A stretch of DNA of 64,000 nt from NCBI GenBank assembly GCA_016861165.1, contig BOKV01000010.1:1-64000 (forward strand), read 5' to 3'. Shown in pieces: positions 41,942-55,322 of the stretch. This stretch comes from Alphaproteobacteria bacterium (GTDB lineage Bacteria; Pseudomonadota; Alphaproteobacteria; Rhizobiales; Rhizobiaceae). The notes beneath the pieces are model-generated. The model saw only the letters and a program-made list of their open reading frames with translations. It searched no databases and was not told the origin of the DNA. Position 1 is the stretch's first letter. Each line of letters starts with the position of its first letter. Position numbers and translations under genes: made by a program.

Positions 41942-42756
41942 ACAGCGGCAACGATCTCCGCCGCCGTCAGCGCGGCGATCACTGCCGGGCGCTTGTCCCT
42001 CACCCTGGCACCGCCGATCGGGCAGACCAGCCGGCCGCCTAGTTCGCGCCCGTAGCCTCCTTCCGGGCCGCTTTCGTCGAGCCAGCTCAGGAAGACGGCG
42101 CGTTTGGTCGCCGAGCCGATCATGCCGACGTAGGCCGCGTCGCCGCGCCTCAGCGCCTCGGCGGCAATCAGGAAATCGAGCGCGTGGTCGTGCGTCATGG
42201 TGACGAAGGCGCCGCCGGGCGGTGCGGCGCGGACCTCCGCCTCCGGCAGCGGCGTGACGACCGCCTCGACCGGCGCGGTGTAACCCTCGTAGGCGTCGGC
42301 GCGCGTGTCGATCAGCCGCGTCATCAGCGGCAGCGGTGCCAGCGCCGTGGCGAGCGCCCTGCCGGTGTGGCCGGCGCCGAAGACCAGCACATGCGGCAGC
42401 CTGCCGGCGCCGTCCCGCGCCTGGTTCTGCAGGCTCGCCAGTAGCGCTGCCTCGAGCGTCGCGAAGGAAAGCCGCACCCGCCCGCCGCAGCACTGTCCGA
42501 TTTCCGGCCCCAGCGCCACCTCCAGTTCGCCGGGCGCCTCGGCACCGGCGAGAATGGCCCGCGCTCGCGCCATCGCCAGCCATTCGAGCCGGCCGCCGCC
42601 GATGGTGCCCACCGTCGCCGACGCGGTCACCGCCATGACGGCGTCGGCGTCGCGCGGCGTCGAGCCCTTGACGGCGGCGACGCGCACGAGGACTGCGGCG
42701 ACGCCGGCGCGCGACCAGGCATCGATCATTTCGAAATGGGCGCGTTCGATCGCCAT
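41911..42756 (-). CDS. xdhC: XdhC-family molybdenum cofactor insertion/sulfuration factor
   Basis: A 281-residue protein with an N-terminal XdhC/CoxI domain ([42 protein letters not shown] with a Cys pair) and a C-terminal Rossmann domain ([48 protein letters not shown]). XdhC proteins bind Mo cofactor and promote its sulfuration for xanthine-dehydrogenase-type enzymes. No xdhAB is adjacent; the Mo-hydroxylase in this window is coxSLM 6 kb away, so it may serve either. ATG 42756 is used because the upstream extension is not conserved in type. Confidence 0.88.
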   Translation of the reverse strand: MAIERAHFEMIDAWSRAGVAAVLVRVAAVKGSTPRDADAVMAVTASATVGTIGGGRLEWLAMARARAILAGAEAPGELEVALGPEIGQCCGGRVRLSFATLEAALLASLQNQARDGAGRLPHVLVFGAGHTGRALATALAPLPLMTRLIDTRADAYEGYTAPVEAVVTPLPEAEVRAAPPGGAFVTMTHDHALDFLIAAEALRRGDAAYVGMIGSATKRAVFLSWLDESGPEGGYGRELGGRLVCPIGGARVRDKRPAVIAALTAAEIVAAVHDRSSESIT

Positions 42757-42854
42757 CGGCGGCGGCGTCTTCCTGTTGTGCGCTGTGACGATATCGGCCA
42801 AATTGGCGCGGCGGCGCGGCCGGGGCAAGGCCTCTACCATCCGGGAGGTGCGGC

Positions 42855-44051
<1,197 letters not shown>

Positions 44052-44054
44052 GCC

Positions 44055-45170
44055 ATGGACTTCCGCCTGACCGACGACCAGCGCATGCTGGCCGAGACGC
44101 TGGAGCGCTTCCTGCGCGACAACTACCCGCTGGACAAGCGCCATGCGATCTCGGCCTCCGATAGCGGCTACTCGGCCGAGATGTGGGCGCGGTTCGCCGA
44201 GCTCGGCATCGTCGGCGCGCTGTTCGGCGAGGCGGTGGGCGGCTTCGGCGGTACCGGCACCGACCTTGTGGTCGTCTTCCAGGCGCTTGGCCGCGCGCTG
44301 GTGGTGGAGCCGTTCCTGCCGACGGTGCTGGCTGGCTCGCTGGTCGCCGAACTTGGTACAGGCGAACAGAGGGCCATGCTGGCCGACGTCATCGCAGGCA
44401 AGCGGCTGCTCGCGCTCGCCCATGCCGAGGCCGACAGCCGCTACGATCTCGAACGCGTCGCCGCCAATGCGCGCCGCGACGATGGGGGCTGGCGGATCAG
44501 CGGCGCCAAATCGGTCGTCCTCGGCGGTGGCGGCGCCGACACGCTCATTGTCTCGGCGCGCACCGGCGGGGATGTCGCGGACAAGGACGGCATCTCGCTG
44601 TTTCTTGTCGATCCAGCCGCGGCGGGCGTGGCCATCCGCGCCTATGGCACGGTCGACGGCTACCGGGCGGCCGAGATCGCCTTCGACGCAGCACGCGGCC
44701 AACCGCTCGGGTCGACCGGCGCCGCCTATCCGGCGATCGAGGCGGCGCACGCCCGCGCCATCGTCGCTGTCTGCGCCGAATGCCTCGGCGCCATGGAGGC
44801 TGCCCGCGACATCACGGTCGAGTACATGCACACGCGCCAGCAGTTCGGCGTGGCGATCGGCAAGTTCCAGGCGCTGCAGCACCGCATGGCCGACGTGCTG
44901 ATCGAGATCGAACAGCTGCGCTCGGCCGTCATCGCCGCCGCCGCCCAGCTCGGCGCCGGGCGCGACCGGCGCGAGAAATTCGTCTCCGCCGCCAAGAACC
45001 TGGCCGGCCGCGCCGGACGCCAGACGGCCGAAGAGGCGATCCAGATCCATGGCGGCATGGGCATGACCTGGGAATACCCCGTCGGCCACTATGCCAAGCG
45101 CATCGTCATGATCGACCACCTGTTCGGCGATACCGACCACCATCTGGAGAGGTTTATCGGGCTCGGATGA
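44055..45170 (+). CDS. Acyl-CoA dehydrogenase, pimeloyl-CoA dehydrogenase small-subunit type
   Basis: A 371-residue partner dehydrogenase starting MDFRLTDDQRMLAETLERFLRDNYP and ending MGMTWEYPVGHYAKRIVMIDHLFGDTDHHLERF. No Glu is evident at the helix-G position (AHARAIVAVC) or in a C-terminal YEGT, so it may be the non-catalytic half of an alpha2-beta2-type enzyme with the preceding gene, as proposed for PimD-like proteins. It sits before the caspase-fusion gene with a 100-base gap. Confidence 0.87.
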   Translation: MDFRLTDDQRMLAETLERFLRDNYPLDKRHAISASDSGYSAEMWARFAELGIVGALFGEAVGGFGGTGTDLVVVFQALGRALVVEPFLPTVLAGSLVAELGTGEQRAMLADVIAGKRLLALAHAEADSRYDLERVAANARRDDGGWRISGAKSVVLGGGGADTLIVSARTGGDVADKDGISLFLVDPAAAGVAIRAYGTVDGYRAAEIAFDAARGQPLGSTGAAYPAIEAAHARAIVAVCAECLGAMEAARDITVEYMHTRQQFGVAIGKFQALQHRMADVLIEIEQLRSAVIAAAAQLGAGRDRREKFVSAAKNLAGRAGRQTAEEAIQIHGGMGMTWEYPVGHYAKRIVMIDHLFGDTDHHLERFIGLG

Positions 45171-45270
45171 AGTTGGCGCTCATGGTTGATGCCGCCGCAA
45201 AATGCATCTAGCCTTCCCTTGATCCTAGGCGGGCGTGACCGCCGATCACGCTGACGGAGGCGGCGTCTTG

Positions 45271-47226
45271 ATGCGAAAGGTCCTCGCGATCCTATTGACG
45301 ATCCTGACAGTCGTCGGCTGGAACGTTCCGGGATCGGCTGCCTCCAGGGTCGCGCTCCTGATCGGCAATAGCGAGTACAGCAAGGTCGGCAGGCTGGCCA
45401 ACCCCCGCAACGACGCTGGCGCGATGGGTGAAGCGCTGAAGCGCCTCGGCTTTGAGGTGACCGTAACCAGGGATCTGGGGGCCGAGGGCATGCGCAGGGT
45501 GCTGCTCGAATTCGGCGATGCCGCAGTCGGCTCGGAAATGGCGGTAATCTTCTATGCCGGCCACGGCATGGAGCTCGACAAGCAGAACTATCTGATACCT
45601 GTCGATGCCGAGCTGAAGACGGACCGAGCGGTAACGCTCGAGGCCATTCACCTCGACGCCCTGAGCGAAGCGGTGAGCGGTGCGAGCCAGCTCCGCCTCA
45701 TCATACTCGACTCGTGCCGCGACAATCCCTTCCTGCCCCAGATGAAGGTAACCCGGTCGACGCGTTCGATCGGCCGTGGCCTGGCTGCGGTGGAACCCGA
45801 GGCCGGCACTTTGATCGCGTTCGCGGCGCGTGAGGGTACGGTCGCATCGGACGGGGAGGGAAAGCACAGCCCCTTCACGCAAGCGCTGCTCGATCATATC
45901 GAACAGCCGGGCCTCGAGATCGACTTCATGTTCCGCAAGGTGCGCGACAGCGTGATGCGGGCAACGAGCGGCCAGCAACAGCCGTTCCGCTACGGATCGC
46001 TTCCCGGCAGGGAGATATTCCTCAAGCCTGCCGAAAGAAGCGAAGCGCCAGACGTCCAGTCCGGCCCCAAGAGTGAGGCGGCGGAAGCCTGGCTCGCGAT
46101 CGAAAACAGCCGCGACGTCAAGGTGCTGGAGGCTTTCGAGAGGCGGTTCGGCGACACTTTCTTCGGCGAGATGGCCCGCATCCGCCTCGATGAGTTGCGC
46201 CAGGAGCGACGGAACGAAAACCCGTCGGGCCAGCTGGCCGAGCAGGCGACTGCGGCGCTCGTCCCGGCGACGCCTGACAAGCCGATCCGGCTGACCAGCA
46301 ACCGGTCCTGGAAGTTGGCCAGCACCATTCCGGGCGGGATCGCCGAATATGGTCCGATCGCACTGGCTTTCCCGAAAGCCCTGAAGGACGTTTCCGGCGG
46401 CAAGCTCAAGGCTGAATTCTTTGGTCCGGGAGAGCTATTCGGGGCTTTCGAGACGTTCGAAGCGGTGAGTGCGGGCAAGGTCGATTTCGGCTGGTCGAAC
46501 TCGGCCTACTGGCAGGGGAAGAACGAGGCGTTCGCGCTGTTCAGCGGCAATGTTCCATTCGGCATGACGCCGGAGAAGCTTGTCAGATGGCTGGCGGGCG
46601 AAGGCGGCGCGCTGCGCGACGAGGCATACGGGCAGTTCGGGATCAAGTCGCTGTCCTGCGGAATCGTCGGGCCGGCGAGCGGTGGATGGTTTCGGCAAGA
46701 GATCAATTCCGTAAGGGACGTGGCCGGCTTGAAGCTGCGCATCGCCGGTACCGGCAGCAGGATTTTCGGTCGGGTCGGCGGCGTTCCGATCGCACTCCCT
46801 GGTGGCGAAATCATACCGGCCCTAGAGCGTGGCGTGATAGACGGGGCAACATTCGGCACCCCCTCGCTCGACGCGGCGATAGGTCTGCCTGACGTGGCGA
46901 ATTTCTACTACTATCCCGCCTGGCACCAGCCCGCTACACTCTTCGATCTGATCGTGAACCTCGACGCGTGGAAGAAATTCTCGGTTGACGAACGGCGCGC
47001 CGTCGAGCGGGCGTGCGCCGACAATCTTCGTCAATCGCTCCACAGCATTCCTTCCCTGCAGTCACAAGGGCTGGACACGCTGCGCAAGAAGGGCGTTAAG
47101 ATCCGCAATTTCCCCGATGAGCTATTGGATGCGCTGAAGTCCGCTGCCGACGCACACATGCAGGAACTGGCGGCGGGTGATCCGTTCTACGCGAGGGTGA
47201 TGGCGAGCTTTGAGGCGAACCGCTGA
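45271..47226 (+). CDS. Secreted caspase-like protease fused to a TRAP-type solute-binding domain
   Basis: A 651-residue protein. Residues 1-24 form a signal peptide (MRKVLAILLTILTVVGWNV...SAA), so it is exported. Residues ~26-252 are a peptidase C14 caspase fold with VALLIGNSEYSKV, His98 in FYAGHG and Cys149 in ILDSCRDNP: both catalytic residues are present. Residues ~268-310 are a small helical linker (EAWLAIENSRDVKVLEAFERRF). Residues ~345-651 match DctP/FcbT1-type binding proteins: FGPGELFGAFETFEAVSAGKVDFGW, GGWFRQEINS, ligand-type Arg490 in GLKLRIAG, LPGGEIIPALERGVIDGATF, and YYYPAWHQPA. Base use is less GC-rich than its neighbours. No such fusion is known to me; partner and substrate are unknown. 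Confidence 0.88.
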   Translation: MRKVLAILLTILTVVGWNVPGSAASRVALLIGNSEYSKVGRLANPRNDAGAMGEALKRLGFEVTVTRDLGAEGMRRVLLEFGDAAVGSEMAVIFYAGHGMELDKQNYLIPVDAELKTDRAVTLEAIHLDALSEAVSGASQLRLIILDSCRDNPFLPQMKVTRSTRSIGRGLAAVEPEAGTLIAFAAREGTVASDGEGKHSPFTQALLDHIEQPGLEIDFMFRKVRDSVMRATSGQQQPFRYGSLPGREIFLKPAERSEAPDVQSGPKSEAAEAWLAIENSRDVKVLEAFERRFGDTFFGEMARIRLDELRQERRNENPSGQLAEQATAALVPATPDKPIRLTSNRSWKLASTIPGGIAEYGPIALAFPKALKDVSGGKLKAEFFGPGELFGAFETFEAVSAGKVDFGWSNSAYWQGKNEAFALFSGNVPFGMTPEKLVRWLAGEGGALRDEAYGQFGIKSLSCGIVGPASGGWFRQEINSVRDVAGLKLRIAGTGSRIFGRVGGVPIALPGGEIIPALERGVIDGATFGTPSLDAAIGLPDVANFYYYPAWHQPATLFDLIVNLDAWKKFSVDERRAVERACADNLRQSLHSIPSLQSQGLDTLRKKGVKIRNFPDELLDALKSAADAHMQELAAGDPFYARVMASFEANR

Positions 47227-47279
47227 TTGCCTTGCGCCGCCTTGCTGGATCCACACCCGTTCGCCGGACTGTTATCGTC

Positions 47280-48545
47280 ATGCCGTTGCAGCCCTTTGTT
47301 GCGCTGATGGTAGCGACGGCCCTTCTAGTGGCATGCCTTCTCACCGTGGAGGCCCTCGCGCAGCCAGCCAATGCCGCAGCGATCGAGGCGCAGTTCCGTG
47401 CCTGGCTGCGAAGCGACCTCTGGCCGGCAGCGCAGGCCAGGGGCGTGTCGACGGCGACCTTCAACGCCGCGCTGGGCGGCGTCCGGCTCAACTGGAAACT
47501 GCCCGGTCTCGTGCCGCCCGGCGCCGAAATGCCGAAGGAGCAGCACCAGGCCGAGTTCCGGTCGCCGGCGGGCTATTTCTCGGAGAAGACGCTCAACGCC
47601 ATCATCGCCGGCGGGCGGGCGCGGCTTGCCGAGCACCGGGCGCTGCTCGCCCGGCTCGAACAGCAGACCGGCGTGCCCGGCCGCATCGTCATCGCCATCT
47701 GGGGGCGCGAATCGGGGTTCGGCCGCGCCAATATCCCCCACGATGCCTTCGAGGTGCTGGCGACCAAGGCGTTCATGTCGACGCGCCGGCCGATGTTCGA
47801 GGCCGAGCTGATCGCCGCGCTCGTCATGGTCGAGCGCCACAAGGTGCCGGTCGCCGCGATGCGGAGTTCCTGGGCCGGCGCGCTCGGCCAGCCGCAGTTC
47901 CTGCCGAGTGCCTATCTGGCCCACGCCGTCGACGGCGACGGCGACGGCCGCGCCGACATCTGGAACTCGATTCCCGACACGCTGGCTTCGATAGCCGGCT
48001 ATCTCAAGCACAATGGCTGGGTTGCCGGTCGCGATTGGGGGTTCGAGGTGACGGTGCCCGACGGCGTTTCGTGCGCCTTGGAAGGTCCGGACCGCGGCCG
48101 CCCGATCCGCGAGTGGGCGGCGCTCGGCGTGCGCCGCGTCAACGGCAGGCCTTTCCCCGCCAATGAGATCGGTGCCGAGGGCTATCTGCTGATGCCGACC
48201 GGGCGGCACGGGCCCGCCTTCATCGTGACGCCAAATTTCTACGTGCTGAAGACGTATAACGAGAGCGACCTCTATGCCCTGTTCATCGGCCATGCCGGCG
48301 ACCGCATCGAATATGGCGGCCAGCCGTTCAGCCAGAGCTGGAGCGATGTCGGCGGGCTCTATCGCTCCGACATCGCCGCCATGCAGCGCTCGCTCGAGCG
48401 ACTCGGCCACGATGTCGGCGGCGCCGACGGTCTCGCCGGGTTCAAGACCCGGCGCTCGGTCGGCGCCTGGCAGGAGGCGACCGGCAGGGTGCCAACCTGC
48501 TTCCCGACCGCCGCGATCGTGCGCGCGCTGACCGAGCGGCCGTAG
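47280..48545 (+). CDS. Lytic murein transglycosylase, MltB/SLT type, with peptidoglycan-binding domain
   Basis: A 421-residue periplasmic enzyme. ATG 47280 begins a signal-peptide-like stretch (LMVATALLVACLLTVEALA); a TTG at 47232 is the alternative. The catalytic domain has Glu144 in IAIWGRESGFG, STRRPMFEAELIAAL, SSWAGALGQPQFLPSAY and DGRADIWNSIPDTLASIAGYL. A C-terminal peptidoglycan-binding segment follows (YRSDIAAMQRSLERLGHDVGG ... FKTRRSVGAWQ). It cleaves glycan strands to 1,6-anhydro ends. It lies 53 bases after the caspase-fusion gene and may share its transcript. Confidence 0.93.
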   Translation: MPLQPFVALMVATALLVACLLTVEALAQPANAAAIEAQFRAWLRSDLWPAAQARGVSTATFNAALGGVRLNWKLPGLVPPGAEMPKEQHQAEFRSPAGYFSEKTLNAIIAGGRARLAEHRALLARLEQQTGVPGRIVIAIWGRESGFGRANIPHDAFEVLATKAFMSTRRPMFEAELIAALVMVERHKVPVAAMRSSWAGALGQPQFLPSAYLAHAVDGDGDGRADIWNSIPDTLASIAGYLKHNGWVAGRDWGFEVTVPDGVSCALEGPDRGRPIREWAALGVRRVNGRPFPANEIGAEGYLLMPTGRHGPAFIVTPNFYVLKTYNESDLYALFIGHAGDRIEYGGQPFSQSWSDVGGLYRSDIAAMQRSLERLGHDVGGADGLAGFKTRRSVGAWQEATGRVPTCFPTAAIVRALTERP

Positions 48546-48812
48546 TCTGGCCGACGGTGCCGCTGTCGCAGGATTGAGACATCTGCGCTCGGCCGTGGCC
48601 GCCCGAAACGGCGTTTTGGCGCAGCCGCCTCTTGTCGCCCGCCGGTTCCTGCGCCACACTTTCCGATGTCGGTCAATCGTCGCCTGCCCGGCAGGCCGGC
48701 CGGCGATCGGGAGGAGCGACGGGCGGCGCGGTTGCCGCGCCCGGTGCCCAGCGCTTTCCCGCTCTGTTGTCCCCGCCCCGCCGGGCGGCGGACGGTTTCT
48801 GGGAGGATGCTG

Positions 48813-49289
<477 letters not shown>

Positions 49290-49369
49290 GTCCGTTATCC
49301 GTCACAGGCCGGTCGCTCTGGCAGCCGGCCAGCCGTTCCTCCGGGGACGGCCCGAGGAGGAGGAATATC

Positions 49370-51709
<2,340 letters not shown>

Positions 51710-51723
51710 CCGGGGAGGAAGCC

Positions 51724-52524
51724 ATGTATGAAGTAAACTACCATCGCGCGACGTCGGTCGAGGAGGCGGCGGCGCTGTTCGCCAAGGCTGGCGACGCCAA
51801 GTTCGTCGCCGGCGGCCAGACGCTGATCCCGACCATGAAACAGCATCTCGCCGCGCCGTCCGACCTGGTCGACCTGCGCCACATCACGGCGCTGAAGGGC
51901 ATCACCGTCAGCGGCGGCCAGGTGACGATCGGCGCTGGCACGACCCATGCCGAGGTGGCCGGCTCGGCGCAGTTGCGCTCCGCCTGCGCCGCCATCTGCG
52001 ATCTAGCCGGCCATATCGGCGACCCGGCGGTGCGCCACATGGGCACGCTCGGCGGCTCGATCGCCAACAACGATCCGGCCGCCGACTACCCGGCCGCCAT
52101 GGTGGCGCTCAACGCCGCCATCCGCACCAACAAGCGCACCCTCGCCGCCGAAGACTTCTTCACCGGCCTGTTCGAGACCGCGCTCGAGGCCGACGAGATC
52201 ATCGTCTCGGTCAGCTTCCAGGCCCCGGCCAAATGCGCCTACGCCAAGTTCCCCAACCCGGCCTCGCGCTATGCGATGGCCGGCGTGTTCGTAGCGCGCG
52301 GCACCGACGGCTCGGTGCGCGTCGGCGTTACCGGCGCCGGATCGAGTGGGGTGTTCCGCCATTCCGGCATGGAGCGGGCACTCGCCGCCAACTGGAGCAC
52401 CGGCGCGCTCGACAATGTGAGCGTCGACGAGAACATGATGCTGTCGGACATTCACGGAGACGCCGCCTATCGGGCCAATCTGGTCAAGGTCATGGCGAAG
52501 CGGGCAGTGGCCGCCGCCGGCTGA
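51724..52524 (+). CDS. coxM: CO-dehydrogenase-type Mo hydroxylase, FAD-binding medium subunit
   Basis: A 266-residue FAD protein of the PCMH fold: YHRATSVEEAAALFAKAG, the FAD motif KFVAGGQTLIPTMK, and RHMGTLGGSIANNDPAADYPAA. It completes the coxSLM enzyme and passes electrons to an external acceptor. It begins 14 bases after coxL, so the three are co-expressed. A stem-loop with a T-containing tail follows. No coxD/E/F accessory genes are adjacent. Confidence 0.95.
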   Translation: MYEVNYHRATSVEEAAALFAKAGDAKFVAGGQTLIPTMKQHLAAPSDLVDLRHITALKGITVSGGQVTIGAGTTHAEVAGSAQLRSACAAICDLAGHIGDPAVRHMGTLGGSIANNDPAADYPAAMVALNAAIRTNKRTLAAEDFFTGLFETALEADEIIVSVSFQAPAKCAYAKFPNPASRYAMAGVFVARGTDGSVRVGVTGAGSSGVFRHSGMERALAANWSTGALDNVSVDENMMLSDIHGDAAYRANLVKVMAKRAVAAAG

Positions 52525-52555
52525 GCTGGGTTCGCGACAAGGAGGTTGCGCAAAG

Positions 52556-52588
52556 GGGGCGGACGGCGGTTCCGCCCCTGTTCGTTTG
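52556..52588 (+). terminator. Stem-loop terminator candidate after coxSLM
   Basis: A perfect 8-bp stem GGGGCGGA / TCCGCCCC with a 7-base loop is followed by TGTTCGTTTG, a moderately T-rich tail, 31 bases after the coxM stop. It probably separates coxSLM from trkH. Confidence 0.6.
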
Positions 52589-52732
52589 TCCTTGCGGCTT
52601 GGAACAGCGGTCGTGATTGGCGTATAAGCCTCGTCCTTGCCGGCGCGGAGGCGCCCGGCCAGGATGCGGCGTGCCGGCGGTTCAGCCGTGCGGAGGCGCG
52701 CCCGCTCGCTGAAACGGGGCTGCGATTCCGGC

Positions 52733-54172
52733 ATGCAGTTCGAAACGATCCTGTCCCCGCTCGGCCTGCTGCTTTGCGTTGCCGGGCTGGGCATGCTGGT
52801 GCCGGCCCTGGTCGACATCGCCGCCGACAATCCGGACTGGCAGGTGTTCCTGGCCTCCTCCTTCCTGTCGGGCGGCACCGGGGCATTTCTCTACCTCGGC
52901 TTCCGCGACCGGCCGGGCAAATGGCGCAGGCGCGAGGGATTCCTGTTTGTCTCGGCCAGCTGGATCGTGCTTTCGGTCGCCGCTTCGCTGCCGTTCATGC
53001 TGACCGGCATCGAGCTGTCGGCCGCCGATGCCTTCTTCGAGGCGGTGTCGGGGCTGACGACCACCGGCTCCACCGTGCTCACCGGTCTCGACAACATGCC
53101 GCCGGGCATCCTGATGTGGCGTTCGATCCTGCAATGGACCGGCGGCGTCGGGATCGTCGTGCTGTCGGTGTTCCTGTTTCCGTTCCTCAAGCTCGGCGGC
53201 CAGCACCTGTTCGCGCTGGAGTCCTCGGACACGGCGGAAAAGAGCTTCGCCCGCTTCGAGGAGTACGCCACCCGCATCATCCTGCTCTATCTCGGCCTGA
53301 CCGTTGCCTGCATGGTCCTCTATGACGTGCTCGGCATGAGCTCTTTCGACGCCATCAACCATGCCATGACAACCGTTTCGACCGGCGGCTATTCGACCTC
53401 GGACCTGTCGATGGGCAAGTTCCACTCGCTGCCGATCCTGTGGGTGTCGATCGTCTTCATGTGGCTGGGCGCCATGCCGTTCATGGTGCTGCTGTTCCTG
53501 TTTTCGGCCAGGCGCCGCTATTTCGACGTGCAGATCGTCTATTTCTTCGCCGTCATCCTCGTCGCGGTCGTCGTGGTGGTGGCGGCGTTGCGCCTGCGCA
53601 ACGACCCGATCAACTTCGCCACGCTGACCAGCGTCATCTTCACCGTCACCGCAATCATCACCACAACCGGCTACGCCTATCAGGACTATGGCGGCTGGCC
53701 GGCGCCGGCCATTCTCGCCATCTTCCTTGTGACGTTGCTGGGTGGCTGCTCGGGCTCCACCTCCGGCGGGCTCAAGATGTTCCGCATTGTCGTGCTGGTC
53801 GAGATGTGCCGCGCCGCGTTCCGGCGCCTGCTGTGGCCGAGCGCGGTGCGCTCGATGCGGTATGGGCGCCAGACGATCGACGAGGACGTGACCATAGCCG
53901 TGGCGACCTTCGTCCTGCTCTATTCCGCGACGCTCGTTTTCGGCGCGGTGGTGCTGGCGATTTCCGGCCAGGACCTGATCACCAGCGTCAGCGCCTCGGC
54001 AACGGCGATCGCCAATGTCGGCCCCGGCCTTGGCCCCACCGTCGGGCCGGCGTTCAACTTCGCCGGCCTGTCCGATTTCCAGAAGATGGTGCTGTCGATC
54101 CAGATGCTGCTCGGCCGCCTCGAGATCATGAGCGTGCTCATCCTGCTGGCGCCGGCCTTCTGGCGCCAGTAG
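52733..54172 (+). CDS. trkH: Trk-type potassium uptake protein TrkH
   Basis: A 479-residue membrane protein with four membrane-pore-membrane repeats. Selectivity-filter segments are recognisable: SGLTTTGSTV, TTVSTGGYST, AIITTTGYAYQ and AIANVGPGLG. It moves K+ inward with TrkA as cytosolic gating partner; no trkA is in the window. ATG 52733 begins MQFETILSPLGLLL; a longer upstream frame is Arg-rich and unlike the family. dgkA ends convergently nine bases downstream. Confidence 0.94.
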   Translation: MQFETILSPLGLLLCVAGLGMLVPALVDIAADNPDWQVFLASSFLSGGTGAFLYLGFRDRPGKWRRREGFLFVSASWIVLSVAASLPFMLTGIELSAADAFFEAVSGLTTTGSTVLTGLDNMPPGILMWRSILQWTGGVGIVVLSVFLFPFLKLGGQHLFALESSDTAEKSFARFEEYATRIILLYLGLTVACMVLYDVLGMSSFDAINHAMTTVSTGGYSTSDLSMGKFHSLPILWVSIVFMWLGAMPFMVLLFLFSARRRYFDVQIVYFFAVILVAVVVVVAALRLRNDPINFATLTSVIFTVTAIITTTGYAYQDYGGWPAPAILAIFLVTLLGGCSGSTSGGLKMFRIVVLVEMCRAAFRRLLWPSAVRSMRYGRQTIDEDVTIAVATFVLLYSATLVFGAVVLAISGQDLITSVSASATAIANVGPGLGPTVGPAFNFAGLSDFQKMVLSIQMLLGRLEIMSVLILLAPAFWRQ

Positions 54173-54181
54173 GCGGCCGGC

Positions 54182-54532
54182 TCAGCCGGCGAGGCGTTCC
54201 CACAGCGCCAGCGCCCAGATCAGACCGGCGAGAGTGAGCGACATCAGCACCGCCGCCGAGCCGCAATCCTTGGCGACGCCGATCAGCGGATCGTCCTGGC
54301 GGGTCACCCGATCGGCCAGCTTTTCGAGGCCGGTATTGAGGAACTCCACCGCCAGCACCAGCATCAGCGAGCCCCACAGGGCGACCAGTTTCCACGGATC
54401 GAGGGTCAATAGCGGCGCCACCGCCAGAGACAGGGCGAACAGCGCCAGTTCCTGGCGCAACGCCGATTCGTGCATGAAGCCGAAGCGGATGCCCGCCAGC
54501 GAATTGAACAAGGCGGCAACGAACCGCTTCAT
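54182..54532 (-). CDS. dgkA: Diacylglycerol kinase (prokaryotic type)
   Basis: A 116-residue, three-helix inner-membrane kinase recycling diacylglycerol to phosphatidic acid. The family core is intact: FGFMHESALRQELALFALSL, and VEFLNTGLEKLADRV with catalytic Glu and Asn, followed by AKDCGSAAVLMSL. Convergent with trkH. It is downstream of mscL on the same strand, separated by a strong stem-loop. Confidence 0.94.
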   Translation of the reverse strand: MKRFVAALFNSLAGIRFGFMHESALRQELALFALSLAVAPLLTLDPWKLVALWGSLMLVLAVEFLNTGLEKLADRVTRQDDPLIGVAKDCGSAAVLMSLTLAGLIWALALWERLAG

Positions 54533-54592
54533 GATGATTCACCCTTGTCGCGATCGCGCCAAGACGGCCGCGCGACCGCGGTGCCGTGGTCC

Positions 54593-54626
54593 GTTTGGTG
54601 GCCGGGTCGGAACCCGGCCACCAAAC
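54593..54626. repeat. Perfect 14-bp stem-loop between mscL and dgkA
   Basis: GTTTGGTGGCCGGG and CCCGGCCACCAAAC flank a 6-base loop. It lies 9 bases past the mscL stop and 60 before the dgkA start on the minus strand. It is strong enough to stop or pause transcription or protect an RNA end, but neither strand has a U-tract after it. Confidence 0.7.
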
Positions 54627-54635
54627 CTCGGGGCG

Positions 54636-55049
54636 CTATTTCGACTGACGCGCCAGGAGGTCGCGTATCTCGCCCAGCAGCCGCTGATCGGGAGTCGGTC
54701 CCGGCTCGGCCGATGGCGGCGGGGGCAGCACGCGGTTGACGGTCTTGACCAGCAGGAAGATTGCCCAGCCGATGATGAGGAACTTGATGACGGCGGTGAT
54801 GAAGCTGCCATAAGCCAGCACGGCACCCTGGGCGCGCGCCGCCTCGAGCGTGGTGGCGGTCACCGAGCGGTTGAGCGCCAGGAAGTAGTTGGAGAAGTCA
54901 AGGCCGCCGACGATGACTCCGATCACCGGCATAATGATATCGTCGGTGAGCGAACTGACGATGGCGCCGAAGGCGGCGCCGATGATGACGCCGACGGCAA
55001 GGTCGAGCACGTTGCCGCGCATGATGAAGGTCTTGAATTCGTTCAGCAT
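54636..55049 (-). CDS. mscL: Large-conductance mechanosensitive channel MscL
   Basis: A 137-residue inner-membrane channel that opens under membrane tension to release osmolytes. The N-terminal helix and TM1 ([34 protein letters not shown]) and TM2 ([25 protein letters not shown]) are canonical, followed by a Pro-rich linker and a C-terminal helix [11 protein letters not shown] 55049 has AAGAGGGA upstream; the very long upstream frame is an antisense artefact. Confidence 0.96.
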   Translation of the reverse strand: MLNEFKTFIMRGNVLDLAVGVIIGAAFGAIVSSLTDDIIMPVIGVIVGGLDFSNYFLALNRSVTATTLEAARAQGAVLAYGSFITAVIKFLIIGWAIFLLVKTVNRVLPPPPSAEPGPTPDQRLLGEIRDLLARQSK

Positions 55050-55322
55050 CGTCGATCCCTCTTGGTGCTTTCCGCGCTGCCGCAAGGCTGGCGGTCGGGC
55101 GCCCGCCCGTCGCGATGATAGGACAACCGGCCGCGCCGGGTAAGCGCCGATGCGCGGCCAGGTGGCGCCATTCACGGTGTTCGCGGCGACCGCGGCGCAA
55201 GACCTGCGGGAACCCCGCCTCGCTGGACAAGGCCCGCCGTTTCGTGCTCCAAATCCAATCTCGACGGCCGTGGCATGGCCGGCCGCCGGCCAGGGGAGGA
55301 GGCCGGACAAGGAGGAGCCGCG

